In this document: one piece after another, positions 52,410 through 61,420 of the stretch
Position numbering within the stretch: the stretch's first letter is position 1
Layout of the letters: every line of letters starts with the position of its first letter
Assembly (NCBI RefSeq): GCF_037976825.1
Contig: NZ_CP150269.1
Span: 3,361,501-3,425,500 of the forward strand
From: Paenibacillus sp. FSL K6-1330
GTDB lineage: Bacteria; Bacillota; Bacilli; Paenibacillales; Paenibacillaceae
Direction: 5' to 3'
DNA length: 64,000 nt
Notes under the pieces: generated by a model
Databases searched by the model: none
What the model saw: the letters and a program-made list of their open reading frames with translations, nothing else
Told to the model about the DNA's origin: nothing
Position numbers and translations under genes: made by a program

Positions 52410-53351
52410 TCATTCCTGATGATCCGCCTCTAAGGCCCATTTCGCTCGATAAGCGGCAGGGGGAATACCTTTGAACTTGGTGAACAGCCTTGTGAAGTAA
52501 TGAACGGATGAGAACCCGGTTCGCTCTGCAATCACCTTGATGGGATCACGGGTATGCTGGAGCATTAACTCGGCCGCCCGGATGCGTTCGGTGCGAACCA
52601 TGGAGGAAAAGGATTCATGAATGCTTTCCGCAAACAATCGGGATAAGTGCCGCTCGGACATATTCAGGTAAGCCGCCAGTTCGGGTAGTGACACAGACCT
52701 GCTGAGGTTGTCTCTTATGTACAATTTTGCCTTTTGAATGAGTTGTAACGCGGATGAAAAGAGAGGCGTGCTTTCGAAGCTGCCGGAAGCCCCGAGCAGG
52801 ACAGGTAAGGACTGGAGGAGTGCATGTGCTAGCTTGGGCAAGAGCGATGCAGGCACCGATGCCACGGGTTCTGAGCGCATCAGCATGGATTTCCATATTT
52901 GGATGGCAGGCGAATCGCCCGCATGCTCGGTCCAAACGGCACATCGATGAAGAGCCTCTTCGTATTTCACTGTTACTTCTTGGGCAAACGGTCTCTCCAT
53001 CGCTTCAAACGCGACGAATAACAGATTCAGACTGTCTACGTCTTTGATCTGATGTAACCGACCTGGGCGCGTACAGAAGGCGACCCCCTCATATAAGGGA
53101 TAAGTCTGATCTCCGTCCATATATACACCGGTTCCACCGTCCACATAACAAATCTCATAGAATGAATGGCGGTGTAAGGAATTGGCCGTCAAATGCCGGA
53201 CACTCCCCCAGTAATAGACGAGGAATGAGAGGCTTTCACCTTCAAGTCGTCCAGCATAACGATTAAGACGTTCCTCGCTTTTGCTCCATTGATACAAGGC
53301 ATTAGCAGCTCCTTTGGCGTGATATTGCAAAACGTCGTCATCTTCGTGCAA
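52410..53351 (-). CDS. AraC-family transcriptional regulator
   Basis: The protein has 313 residues. A cupin-type sensor (about 45-130: HRHSFYEICYVDGGTGVYMD, VAFCTRPGRLHQI) is followed by the AraC DNA-binding domain (about 205-305: LPELAAYLNMSERHLSRLFA and VIAERTGFSSVHYFTRLFTKFKG). It is divergent from a PhyH gene, with about 70 bases between the starts, and probably controls it and itself. The ligand is unknown. The pair mirrors the one at 32.6-34.4 kb. Confidence 0.9.
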   Translation of the reverse strand: MHEDDDVLQYHAKGAANALYQWSKSEERLNRYAGRLEGESLSFLVYYWGSVRHLTANSLHRHSFYEICYVDGGTGVYMDGDQTYPLYEGVAFCTRPGRLHQIKDVDSLNLLFVAFEAMERPFAQEVTVKYEEALHRCAVWTEHAGDSPAIQIWKSMLMRSEPVASVPASLLPKLAHALLQSLPVLLGASGSFESTPLFSSALQLIQKAKLYIRDNLSRSVSLPELAAYLNMSERHLSRLFAESIHESFSSMVRTERIRAAELMLQHTRDPIKVIAERTGFSSVHYFTRLFTKFKGIPPAAYRAKWALEADHQE

Positions 53352-53420
53352 ATACGATTTCGCTTGCCCTTACTATAATGAACTCAGATAAACCATAACA
53401 TATCGAGAGGGTGCAAGGTG

Positions 53421-54203
53421 ATGATGGACGAGAAGGAAATGCAATTTTACAAAGACAATGGGTACCTGCTGGTTCGAGGCGTTTATAATCAACAGGAAGT
53501 AGAGGATATGAGAGCGGCGGTTGATGGGATCATCCAAAGGGCGGCACGAACCAAATTGGATCAAAACCATGCCTGGCAAGGCGACTTCCTGCCGCCTGAG
53601 CAGCTTAAGAAGCTGGTTCTGAAAGGCTTTCACGATGTGCACTACCATGATGCCGCGTTCATGAGAGCCGCAATCCATTCCCGAATGACAGAAGTGTTGA
53701 ACGGAATCATCGGTCCGAACGTGCAACTGCATCACTCGAAAATGCTGGTGAAGCCTCCTGCTAACGGGGCCGCGTTTCCCATGCATCAAGATTATCCATA
53801 TTTCCCTCATCGCGATCACACCATGTTAGCCGCCAGCGTTCATCTGGACGATGCCGATATGGAGAACGGCTGCCTATGCGTTGTGCCAGGATCCCATAAA
53901 CAGGGCGTTTTGCCGCATATCGGCGCTTATTATTTGAACCACATGGAGTATCCCTTATCCTCGGGAACCCCGTGCCCGGCCAAGGCGGGCGATGTGCTTT
54001 TCTTTAATTACCTGACCATTCATGGCTCGGACGTGAACCGGAGCGACCGTACGCGGAGAAACATCCTGTTCCAATATCGTGACGCTGCGGATGTGCCTAC
54101 CGCGGATGTTCATTTCGATTGGGGAATGGGCTTAATGGTAAGCGGAACGAATCCGGATTTCAACAACGTGAAACCAAAATATGAAATTATCCGTTCGAAA
54201 TGA
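53421..54203 (+). CDS. Phytanoyl-CoA dioxygenase (PhyH) family protein, copy 2
   Basis: This 260-residue Fe(II)/2-oxoglutarate oxygenase has ligands in PMHQDYPYF (H122, D124) and IHGSDVNRS (distal H201), followed by the Arg-rich RSDRTRRN for 2-oxoglutarate. It also has the common ENGCLCVVPGSHK motif. The KDNGYLLVRGVY opening is standard for the family. The start is ATG 53421 or 53424, nine bases after GAGAGGG. It is not a close duplicate of copy 1 by eye, so the two pairs probably arose separately or long ago. Ectoine-hydroxylase-like activity is possible but no ectoine genes are nearby. Confidence 0.9.
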   Translation: MMDEKEMQFYKDNGYLLVRGVYNQQEVEDMRAAVDGIIQRAARTKLDQNHAWQGDFLPPEQLKKLVLKGFHDVHYHDAAFMRAAIHSRMTEVLNGIIGPNVQLHHSKMLVKPPANGAAFPMHQDYPYFPHRDHTMLAASVHLDDADMENGCLCVVPGSHKQGVLPHIGAYYLNHMEYPLSSGTPCPAKAGDVLFFNYLTIHGSDVNRSDRTRRNILFQYRDAADVPTADVHFDWGMGLMVSGTNPDFNNVKPKYEIIRSK

Positions 54204-54243
54204 TCACGCAGTCGGATCCCTATGCTGAATTATAAGCCTGACT

Positions 54244-54267
54244 AAGCCCCTCAGCGGGGCTTTTTTC
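54244..54267 (+). terminator. Intrinsic terminator after PhyH copy 2
   Basis: AAGCCCC (54244-54250) and GGGGCTT pair around TCAGC, followed by a T run. Confidence 0.9.
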
Positions 54268-54391
54268 TATGCCTGGAACTTGTGCCTTGTCATGTTCACA
54301 CCTAACAATGTAAAAATAATTCGTTGTAATGTCGGCTGGCCCCCCTATACTAGATGATAATAGATTGGTTGATACCAAATGGGGGGAAAGC

Positions 54392-56155
54392 ATGAAACTT
54401 CAAGCTCCGGGCAAAGCATCGAAATGGTTTGTGTACCAGAAAATTGTCATTGTTTTTATTCTATTACTACTTCCTCTCATCTCGATGAATATTTGGTTGA
54501 ATTATAAGGGGATGTCCGTTACGAAGGAGTCCCTCTTGAACTCTGCTACGGCTGGCGCCTCCTTCTATTCCAAGCAGCTCGATAAGGAGATGTATTTTAT
54601 TCGGAATTTGCAGCTGCAGCTGCTGAATGACAAGGATCTGCAGAAACTGAGCTTTCGGGGCAGTATGCTTGAGGACTATGGCGAGGTGGAGCTGATTGAT
54701 CAGGTCAGGGATCGGCTAGCAACCCTCATGGTTTCCAGCGAGTACATCGTGAACGCCGGGGTTTACGTGAAGGATATTGGGAAAACGATCTCGACCACAA
54801 CGGGCGTGACCAATACGCCGAATAAGGAAATGGCACTGATCTCCTCCATGATGACGGTTATGCCAAAGCCTTCTTTTTATAGAAGCGGCGACCGCATTTT
54901 TCTGATTGAAACCGAAAACAACGGCGGCATTTGGTCCTACATCGAAATTTCCCGATCCAAGCTGCTGGGGGCTTTAAGCGAAATCGCCAAGCTGTATCCG
55001 GAATCCGAAGTATTACTCGGGAGTAAAGAAGGGGGGACCATATTAACGACAGCTCTGCGGGCAGATGAGTCATCCGAGATTTTGAGCCATATTCTGGACA
55101 ATCCCAGCCCGGAGCAAAGTGTGCCGGGGACGGGAGAGCTGAATGGTGTAGACTATTTTATCATCGAGAATGAAGTTAGCGCGCTGGATCTGTCCTTGGT
55201 CATGTATGTGAACCAGAATGAAATCACGCGGCCTTTAAGCCAATTCATTACATGGTTTTATACGTTGTTTATTCTGGCGGTGATCGTCATGGTGCTTTAT
55301 TCGTTCTCGGTCAATCTGATGATCCACAGGCCACTGTCAAAGCTTGTTAAAGCCTTTCATATGATCGAAACCGATAATTTGAATATCATGATCGAGTCCA
55401 GAAGCAAAGATGAGTTTCATTACGTATTTAACGGGTTCAACAGGATGGCGTTTAAGCTCAAACATTCGATTGAGGAAAACTATGAGCAAAAAATAGCACT
55501 TCAGCACTCGCAGCTGAAGCAGCTGCAGTCTCAGATCAATCCGCATTTTCTATATAACAGCTTTTTTAATATTTATATGATGTGCAAGGTTGGAGACGCG
55601 GATAGCGCGGCGGAGCTCTCGCAAAAGCTGGGAAGCTACTATCAATACATCACGAGAAGCGGCTCCGACGAGGTGCCTTTCTATAAGGAATACAAGCATG
55701 CACTGGATTACTGCGACATTCAAGGTATCCGCTTCTCGAACCGGATTGCATATGAGCATAAGGAAATTTCGGACATCCCGCCGTCCATAACCGTTCCGAG
55801 ACTCATCATACAGCCTATCGTGGAGAATGCGTTTGAGCACGCGTTCGAAGACGGTATGGAGGAGGGGAAATTATATATCAGCAGCGATTACCGGGAAGGC
55901 AAATTGCGTGTCACGGTGGAGGATAACGGGAAGCTGCTAACGAATGAGATGCTGCAGTGTTTGCAGGACAGGCTGGCTATGGATTCGAAGCATATTGAAA
56001 AAACAGGATTGATCAACGTGAACAACCGGCTTCAGCTTAAATATGGGCTTGGAAGCGGATTATTCATCTCACGCAGCGCCTATGGCGGATTAAAGGTGGA
56101 TCTGATCATTATCATCGATGGGATAGAGGAGGCATCATCATGTACAGACTGTTGA
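54392..56155 (+). CDS. YesM-family sensor histidine kinase
   Basis: The protein has about 587 residues. TM1 (about 12-35), an extracellular sensor of about 240 residues, TM2 (about 285-308), and a HAMP linker are followed by a His_kinase domain with QINPHFLYNS (phospho-acceptor H385) and HATPase_c with PRLIIQPIVENAFEHAF and VEDNGK. ATG 54392 has GGGGGGAAAG upstream; an earlier in-frame start lies outside the ribosome site. YesM kinases sense polysaccharide breakdown products. It overlaps the next gene by 16 bases. Confidence 0.92.
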   Translation: MKLQAPGKASKWFVYQKIVIVFILLLLPLISMNIWLNYKGMSVTKESLLNSATAGASFYSKQLDKEMYFIRNLQLQLLNDKDLQKLSFRGSMLEDYGEVELIDQVRDRLATLMVSSEYIVNAGVYVKDIGKTISTTTGVTNTPNKEMALISSMMTVMPKPSFYRSGDRIFLIETENNGGIWSYIEISRSKLLGALSEIAKLYPESEVLLGSKEGGTILTTALRADESSEILSHILDNPSPEQSVPGTGELNGVDYFIIENEVSALDLSLVMYVNQNEITRPLSQFITWFYTLFILAVIVMVLYSFSVNLMIHRPLSKLVKAFHMIETDNLNIMIESRSKDEFHYVFNGFNRMAFKLKHSIEENYEQKIALQHSQLKQLQSQINPHFLYNSFFNIYMMCKVGDADSAAELSQKLGSYYQYITRSGSDEVPFYKEYKHALDYCDIQGIRFSNRIAYEHKEISDIPPSITVPRLIIQPIVENAFEHAFEDGMEEGKLYISSDYREGKLRVTVEDNGKLLTNEMLQCLQDRLAMDSKHIEKTGLINVNNRLQLKYGLGSGLFISRSAYGGLKVDLIIIIDGIEEASSCTDC

Positions 56156-57483
56156 TCGTGGACGACGAACCTGTCATCGTTAACGGCTTGGTTCAGCTTT
56201 TTCAGGAGCAAACGCAATTGGAACTGGATGTATGCAAAGCTTATTCCGCCAAAGAAGCGCTAGAGATTGCCAGGAGAATGAAGCTGGACATCCTGGTCAG
56301 CGATATACGAATGCCCCAAAAGAACGGGCTGCAGCTGATTGATGAAATTACATACTATTGGCCGCATTGCCGAATCATTTTCCTGACCGGCTATAGTGAA
56401 TTTGATTATGTGCATGAAGCACTGCGCAAAAACGTGGATAACTACATCCTGAAGACCGAAGGAATCGATCCGATTTTCCAAGCTGTCCAAGTGGCTTCTT
56501 CTAAACTTGATGAGGAAAACGGTCGCAGAATCCAGGCGGAAAAGGCAAAGGTGCATTTTCAACTCGCCGAACCTCTGCTGAAACGGGAGCTGATACGAAA
56601 GGTATTGAATGGAGAAGCCGCCCGTTCTCTGCTGTCCGAGTCCCGTTATGAAGAAGTGGAGTTCAGCATCGATGTAGACCAGCCGGCATTCTTTATCTTG
56701 GGAAGGATCGACGGTGCGTCGGAGACGAAAACAAAGGATGTGGCGCAAGCTGTTCAGATGACGTTTATCAACGATTTGCCCAATTCATTTGCATGTGAGC
56801 ATGCTATTCTGGACGATGCCTTACAGGTATGGCTGCTGCAGCCGGACGTGGAGCTTCGGGATCGTTTTCGTGGTGATGCGCAGGAAAATGAGCTTCATTG
56901 GCATGGGGTTATGTCTTATATGAGAGGCATCCTGGAGCTGGTTCAGAATGAATGCGAAGAACTGCTCGGCGTTTATGTTTCTTTCGGGATCTCGGGCAAT
57001 CTGCATGATAAGTGGTATACCTCGGGGCAGCAGCTTGATATTTTACGATCCATGCTGCAGAGCAGGGCTGCGCTTGGTCAAAATATGGTTATTGTGAACA
57101 TCGAAAAGGCTAAAGAGTTTGAGGAAACGAACCAAGATTATGACCGCTTCAAGCAGGATGACATGAAATTCGACGTGATCGACCGGATCCATAAATATAT
57201 CATGGAGCATTTATCCGGGGATGTCTCCTTGACCGCCATTGCGGAGGAGGTCAATTTTAACCCCTCCTATCTTTCGCGCTACTACAAGCAGCTGACAGGA
57301 CACAACCTGCTGGAGTATATCCAGGCGAAGAAGCTGGAGGGGGCGCTCCATCTGATGTTGCATACGAATATGAAATTGCAGGAGATTGCCACCCGGCTCG
57401 GATTCGAATCTCCTTCGTATTTCACTACATTTTTCAAGAAAAAGATGGGGGTTTCCCCTCAGGAATACCGAAATACCCAATAA
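56140..57483 (+). CDS. YesN-family response regulator (receiver plus AraC domain)
   Basis: This 447-residue protein has an N-terminal receiver with acidic DDE (VDDEPV), phospho-acceptor D55 (ILVSDIRMP) and conserved Lys in YILKTEG. A middle region has no motif, and the C-terminal AraC helix-turn-helix domain (about 345-445) has VSLTAIAEEVNFNPSYLSRY and MKLQEIATRLGFESPSYFTT. AGAGGAGG precedes the ATG. It overlaps the kinase by 16 bases, and the sugar importer genes begin 300 bases downstream as the likely target. Confidence 0.95.
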   Translation: MYRLLIVDDEPVIVNGLVQLFQEQTQLELDVCKAYSAKEALEIARRMKLDILVSDIRMPQKNGLQLIDEITYYWPHCRIIFLTGYSEFDYVHEALRKNVDNYILKTEGIDPIFQAVQVASSKLDEENGRRIQAEKAKVHFQLAEPLLKRELIRKVLNGEAARSLLSESRYEEVEFSIDVDQPAFFILGRIDGASETKTKDVAQAVQMTFINDLPNSFACEHAILDDALQVWLLQPDVELRDRFRGDAQENELHWHGVMSYMRGILELVQNECEELLGVYVSFGISGNLHDKWYTSGQQLDILRSMLQSRAALGQNMVIVNIEKAKEFEETNQDYDRFKQDDMKFDVIDRIHKYIMEHLSGDVSLTAIAEEVNFNPSYLSRYYKQLTGHNLLEYIQAKKLEGALHLMLHTNMKLQEIATRLGFESPSYFTTFFKKKMGVSPQEYRNTQ

Positions 57484-57489
57484 TAGGTA

Positions 57490-57656
57490 GTTCAAAAAGT
57501 CCGCTTTTGATCACGAAGCGAATCAGGAAGCAGCTCGGCATCGAATCTTGAATTCAGCCGGGCTTTCCGGTGCTCACGTACCCAAAACGTACGCTCCGCT
57601 CCTCACTCCCTAGCTTCATCCAACCTTCTCGGTGCTGAAAATCGATCTTTTTGAAC
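57490..57656. repeat. MITE-like element with terminal inverted repeats
   Basis: GTTCAAAAAG (57490-57499) and its exact complement CTTTTTGAAC (57647-57656) bound a 167-base GC-rich segment with internal features such as CGTACCCAAAACGTACG. From memory, related segments recur between genes in Paenibacillus; copy number cannot be tested here. It has no ribosome site and I reject the minus-strand open frame that crosses it. Confidence 0.65.
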
Positions 57657-57677
57657 ACGCACAATAAGTAAAAAAAG

Positions 57678-57691
57678 TGAAAGCGATGTAA
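57678..57691. promoter_or_regulatory. cre-like site 1
   Basis: TGAAAGCGATGTAA matches the CcpA site TGWAANCGNTNWCA at 13 of 14 positions, 12 bases upstream of the probable -35 element. Confidence 0.6.
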
Positions 57692-57702
57692 AAAACTTAA
57701 AA

Positions 57703-57732
57703 TTGATAGCGCTTTCGGGCGGAATCTATAAT
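57703..57732 (+). promoter_or_regulatory. Promoter of the second sugar importer operon
   Basis: TTGATA (57703-57708), 18 bases, TATAAT (57727-57732), 55 bases before the start codon. A cre-like site overlaps the -35. Confidence 0.75.
57704..57717 (-). promoter_or_regulatory. cre-like site 2 over the -35
   Basis: Read on the minus strand, CGAAAGCGCTATCA matches the cre consensus TGWAANCGNTNWCA at 13 of 14 positions. Binding of CcpA here would block RNA polymerase. Confidence 0.65.
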
Positions 57733-57786
57733 AAGACGTAAGAAGCACAGATATGAAGATTACGCCAGATAAAGGGGGACGCAATC

Positions 57787-59511
57787 ATGAGATGGATCAA
57801 GCTAGCGAAGATGATGTTGATTAGCACGATGACGCTTTCGGTAATGGCTGCATGCTCGAATCAGGTAAAAGAATCTGAAGGGACGCCGGCCAAATCCTCT
57901 ACGGAGGATGCAAAAACCAATACCGCACCACCCGAACCTCTCGGCAAATATCCTGAAACGGTGACGGTCACGCAAGTGCTCGGCTACAATCCGCCGGAGG
58001 ACCCGCGGACGCCTCAAGGGATTACACCTGAACAGAATGCTTACTTTAAAGATCTCAAAGACATGCTGAACATTGAGGTTCAGTACAAATGGACGGTGCC
58101 TTCGAGCCAGTTCGAACAGAAGTTTTCGTTAGCCATGGCTTCGGCGGATCTGCCGGATATTATGGAACTGGACCAGAAGAACTTCGAGAAGTTGAAGAAA
58201 CAGGGGATGCTAGCCGATCTTACCCAGGCTTACAACGACTATGCTTCACCGGCACTGAAAAAATACATGGAGTCTGACGGCGGCTTTGCGATGAAGACGT
58301 TTACGTCGGAAGGAAAACTGCTCGCGATTCCCGGATTTGAGGATCCTTTCCTGTCTACCCAGCTGCTCTGGATCCGCAAAGACTGGCTCGACAACCTGAA
58401 TTTGCAGCCGCCGCAAACCATGGATGAGCTGGAACAGGTTGCAAGGGCCTTCGTGCAGCAGGATCCGGACCAAAACGGTAAAAATGACACATACGGTATC
58501 GCGATGCAGAAGAATCTGTTCTTCTGGGGATTTGACCTTAGAGGTTTCTTCAATGGATTTGGCGCATATCCGTCCATCGGAGACAACCAGTCGGCCTGGA
58601 TTAAGGATGACAGCGGCAAGCTTGTACCTGGACTCATTCAACCGGAAGTAAAGACCGCGCTAGGCAAGCTGCAGTCCTGGTACAAGGAGGGGATTCTGGA
58701 TAAAGAATTTGCCTTGAAGGACGAGAACAAGTCCGTTGAAGATATTACCGCAGGCAAGGTCGGCATTTCCTACGGGGAATGGTGGTATCCGAACTGGCCA
58801 TTGAATCTCAATGTCGATAAAGATCCTAAGGCAGAATGGATTGCCCTTCAGATTCCTGGACTGGATGGACCCGGCAAGTCCATGGTCCCTAAGATCCGCA
58901 GCAACAAGCTCGTGGTCGTGAACAAAAAAATGAAGAATCCGGAAGCCGCCATTAAGATGATCAACTTCTACATCGAGGTGGGCAACAAGAAGTACATGGA
59001 TCAGAATAAAGCGGAAAAAGGATATGTATACAATTGGTTCGTTCCACGAATTTATAATCCGGCCCAAATTGACACGATCTATACGGAAGTTAACAAAGCG
59101 CTTGACGCGAACCAATCGGAAATTACGCTGGATGACGAGAACTACAAAAATGTGGCGGACGTCTTCAAAGCAACGAAGGATTACCTTGCAGGTAATACCG
59201 CAGATGCCTCGAAAGGCGTGAATTGGGGCCAATATTTCAGTCGGGCGGCAAAAGACGGCGGCTGGGGAACGACGCGGCAAATCAAAGAGAGTCAGGCTTA
59301 CGTGAACAATGAATTCTACGGCCTTCCCACGGCAACGCAAGTGGAGAAGGGATCCCAGCTCGATAAACTGATGCAGGAAACCTTCACCAAGATCGTCATG
59401 GGCGCTTCGCTGGATGAATTCGATAAATTCGTTCAGAGCTGGAAGTCGCTTGGCGGCGATCAGATTACGCAAGAGGTCAACGATTGGTACGGCCAGCAGA
59501 GTGCCAAATAA
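57787..59511 (+). CDS. Carbohydrate-binding lipoprotein of an ABC importer
   Basis: This 574-residue extracellular solute-binding protein has a signal peptide with a MAAC lipobox (lipidated C23), then a Ser/Thr-rich linker. The mature protein resembles LplA-type binders, with ASADLPDIMELDQKNFEKL and LWIRKDWLDNLNLQPPQTM, plus DQNGKNDTYGI, which looks like a calcium-binding loop. It should deliver oligosaccharides to the two permeases encoded next. GGGGGAC precedes the ATG. The YesM/YesN pair upstream probably activates it, and the cre sites suggest glucose repression. Confidence 0.9.
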   Translation: MRWIKLAKMMLISTMTLSVMAACSNQVKESEGTPAKSSTEDAKTNTAPPEPLGKYPETVTVTQVLGYNPPEDPRTPQGITPEQNAYFKDLKDMLNIEVQYKWTVPSSQFEQKFSLAMASADLPDIMELDQKNFEKLKKQGMLADLTQAYNDYASPALKKYMESDGGFAMKTFTSEGKLLAIPGFEDPFLSTQLLWIRKDWLDNLNLQPPQTMDELEQVARAFVQQDPDQNGKNDTYGIAMQKNLFFWGFDLRGFFNGFGAYPSIGDNQSAWIKDDSGKLVPGLIQPEVKTALGKLQSWYKEGILDKEFALKDENKSVEDITAGKVGISYGEWWYPNWPLNLNVDKDPKAEWIALQIPGLDGPGKSMVPKIRSNKLVVVNKKMKNPEAAIKMINFYIEVGNKKYMDQNKAEKGYVYNWFVPRIYNPAQIDTIYTEVNKALDANQSEITLDDENYKNVADVFKATKDYLAGNTADASKGVNWGQYFSRAAKDGGWGTTRQIKESQAYVNNEFYGLPTATQVEKGSQLDKLMQETFTKIVMGASLDEFDKFVQSWKSLGGDQITQEVNDWYGQQSAK

Positions 59512-59525
59512 TCTTTGAATGATGG

Positions 59526-59571
59526 AACGGGAGGATGTGCCTTTAGGAAGTTGGCAGATTCCTCCCGTTTT
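59526..59571 (+). terminator. Intercistronic terminator-like hairpin
   Basis: AACGGGAGGA (59526-59535) and TCCTCCCGTT (59560-59569) pair and are followed by TT. It lies between the binder and permease genes and may lower permease transcript levels relative to the binder. Confidence 0.6.
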
Positions 59572-59593
59572 AAATGGACGGGGAGGTTCATCT

Positions 59594-60484
59594 GTGAGAA
59601 CGCTAAAAAAAGAATATCTGCTGCATTTGATGTTGCTACCTGGAGTTATCGTCACGTTGATTTATGCTTATGGGCCTATGGCTGGCCTAGTGATGGCTTT
59701 TCAACAGTTTGAGCCGCTGGCCGGGTTCTTCCACTCGGATTTCGTTGGCTTTGATAATTTCCGGTATGTATTTGAACTGCCTGATTTCAAGCAAGTACTG
59801 TGGAACACCATTGTCATTTCCGTATTTAAAATGATTTTGTTTTTACTTGTGCCTCTGATTCTGGCACTGCTTCTCAACGAAGTCACCCGAAGATGGTTCT
59901 CGCGTTTTATCCAATCCGCTATCTTCCTGCCATTCTTTCTGTCCTGGACGGTGCTTGGCGGCGTCATCATCGAATTGTTTTCCTTGAATGGTCCGGTGAA
60001 CGGGTTGCTGGGCTCACTGGATATGGAACCGATCATGTTCATGCTGGATAACCACTGGTTCCGTGGGATTATCATCGGTTCGGACGTATGGAAAGGCATG
60101 GGCTATAACATGATTGTTATGCTCGCAGCCATAACAGGAATCCATGCAACGCTGTATGAAGCTGCAGAAGTAGACGGAGCGGGAAGATGGAAACAGATGA
60201 TTCACATTACGCTCCCGGGCATGGCACCGATTCTCATCCTGCTGGGTGTATTAAGTCTTGGCGGCATTCTCAACGCCGGTTTCGAACAGATTCTGATTAT
60301 GTACAACCCGACGGTTTATGAGGGGGCGGATATTATCGATACCTTCGTCTATAGGCTCGGAATGTTCAGTCAGCAATTCGGACCTGCCGCCGCGGTCGGC
60401 TTCTTTAAATCCGTCATCTCTCTGGCTCTCGTGGCTGTGACGTACTATGCGGCTTATAAATATAACAATTATCGGATCTTTTAG
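59594..60484 (+). CDS. Carbohydrate ABC transporter permease (LplB-like)
   Basis: This 296-residue permease has six predicted spans, with KKEYLLHLMLLPGVIVTLIY, YGPMAGLVMAFQQFEPLAG and the EAA loop LYEAAEVDGAGRWKQMIHI. The GTG at 59594 has GGGGAGG seven bases upstream. The longer reading from ATG 59519 has no ribosome site and would translate the hairpin region, so it is rejected. It pairs with the next permease; no ATPase is encoded locally. Confidence 0.88.
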   Translation: MRTLKKEYLLHLMLLPGVIVTLIYAYGPMAGLVMAFQQFEPLAGFFHSDFVGFDNFRYVFELPDFKQVLWNTIVISVFKMILFLLVPLILALLLNEVTRRWFSRFIQSAIFLPFFLSWTVLGGVIIELFSLNGPVNGLLGSLDMEPIMFMLDNHWFRGIIIGSDVWKGMGYNMIVMLAAITGIHATLYEAAEVDGAGRWKQMIHITLPGMAPILILLGVLSLGGILNAGFEQILIMYNPTVYEGADIIDTFVYRLGMFSQQFGPAAAVGFFKSVISLALVAVTYYAAYKYNNYRIF

Positions 60485-60504
60485 GCTGGAGTGGAGGTAG
60501 GAAA

Positions 60505-61392
60505 ATGCACAAACCAACGATCAGCAGAAGGCTGTTTGTAATCGTGAATACGCTGGTTCTATCCGCAATCACCTTGCTCGGTATCATTCCGTTCATTCAT
60601 TTGCTCTCGATTTCGTTAAGCTCGAATACAGCAGCGATGGCGGGGGAAGTGAGGCTCTGGCCGGTCGGCTTTAACTTGGATGCTTACCGATACTTGGGCG
60701 AAAAGGTCGAGTTTTTTCGATCGTTCCGGGTTTCGTTAACGCGGGTCGTGCTAGGGACGGCAGTGAATATGTTTTTGGTATTTATCACCGCGTATCCCTT
60801 ATCAAAATCAAATCATCAATTTAAGTTCCGAACACCGTATGTGTGGTTTTTTGCCATTACGATGTTTTTCGGCGGGGGCTTGATTCCCACTTACATGATC
60901 GTGAAGAATACCGGCTTGATTGACTCCGTATGGGCTCTGATTCTGCCTGGGGCACTCAATGTATGGAACATGGTCCTGATGTTGAACTTCTTCAGAACGA
61001 TTCCGAAGGAGCTGGAGGAGGCGGCAACGATTGACGGCGCCGGACACTGGCGAATATTATGGCGTATCTACCTGCCGGTTTCCCTGCCGTCCATTGCAAC
61101 GATCGGCCTGTTTACCATCGTGGGACACTGGAATGCTTGGTTCGACGGCATTTTATACTTGAATTCGCCGGATAAATATCCGCTGCAAACCTATTTGTCT
61201 ACACTCATCATGTCAATCAACTCCCAAATGACTTCGATCTCGATCGAGCAGATCAAGGCGATGGAGAATTTGAGTGAGAAAACGCTCCGGACTGCCCAAA
61301 TATTCATGGGCGCGCTGCCGATCATGGTCGTGTATCCGTTCCTGCAGAAGTACTTTGTCAAAGGGATGACGGTCGGAAGCGTCAAAGAATAA
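60505..61392 (+). CDS. Carbohydrate ABC transporter permease (LplC-like)
   Basis: This 295-residue permease has six predicted spans, AYPLSKSNHQFKFR, FFGGGLIPTYMIVKNTGLI and the EAA loop ELEEAATIDGAGHWRILWRI. GGAGGTAGG precedes the ATG. It follows the LplB-like gene by 20 bases and completes the membrane channel of the importer. Confidence 0.9.
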   Translation: MHKPTISRRLFVIVNTLVLSAITLLGIIPFIHLLSISLSSNTAAMAGEVRLWPVGFNLDAYRYLGEKVEFFRSFRVSLTRVVLGTAVNMFLVFITAYPLSKSNHQFKFRTPYVWFFAITMFFGGGLIPTYMIVKNTGLIDSVWALILPGALNVWNMVLMLNFFRTIPKELEEAATIDGAGHWRILWRIYLPVSLPSIATIGLFTIVGHWNAWFDGILYLNSPDKYPLQTYLSTLIMSINSQMTSISIEQIKAMENLSEKTLRTAQIFMGALPIMVVYPFLQKYFVKGMTVGSVKE

Positions 61393-61420
61393 GTGCTTAC
61401 AAAAAAAGGAGAAGAGTCGG

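Noticed and set aside
57554..57784. Minus-strand open frame of 76 codons across the MITE-like element
   Set aside because: It runs through the repeat and the importer promoter with no ribosome site and no protein-like features.
58660..59655. Minus-strand open frame (331 codons) opposite the sugar-binding lipoprotein gene
   Set aside because: It overlaps a confident gene and the permease start; composition and motifs do not support it.
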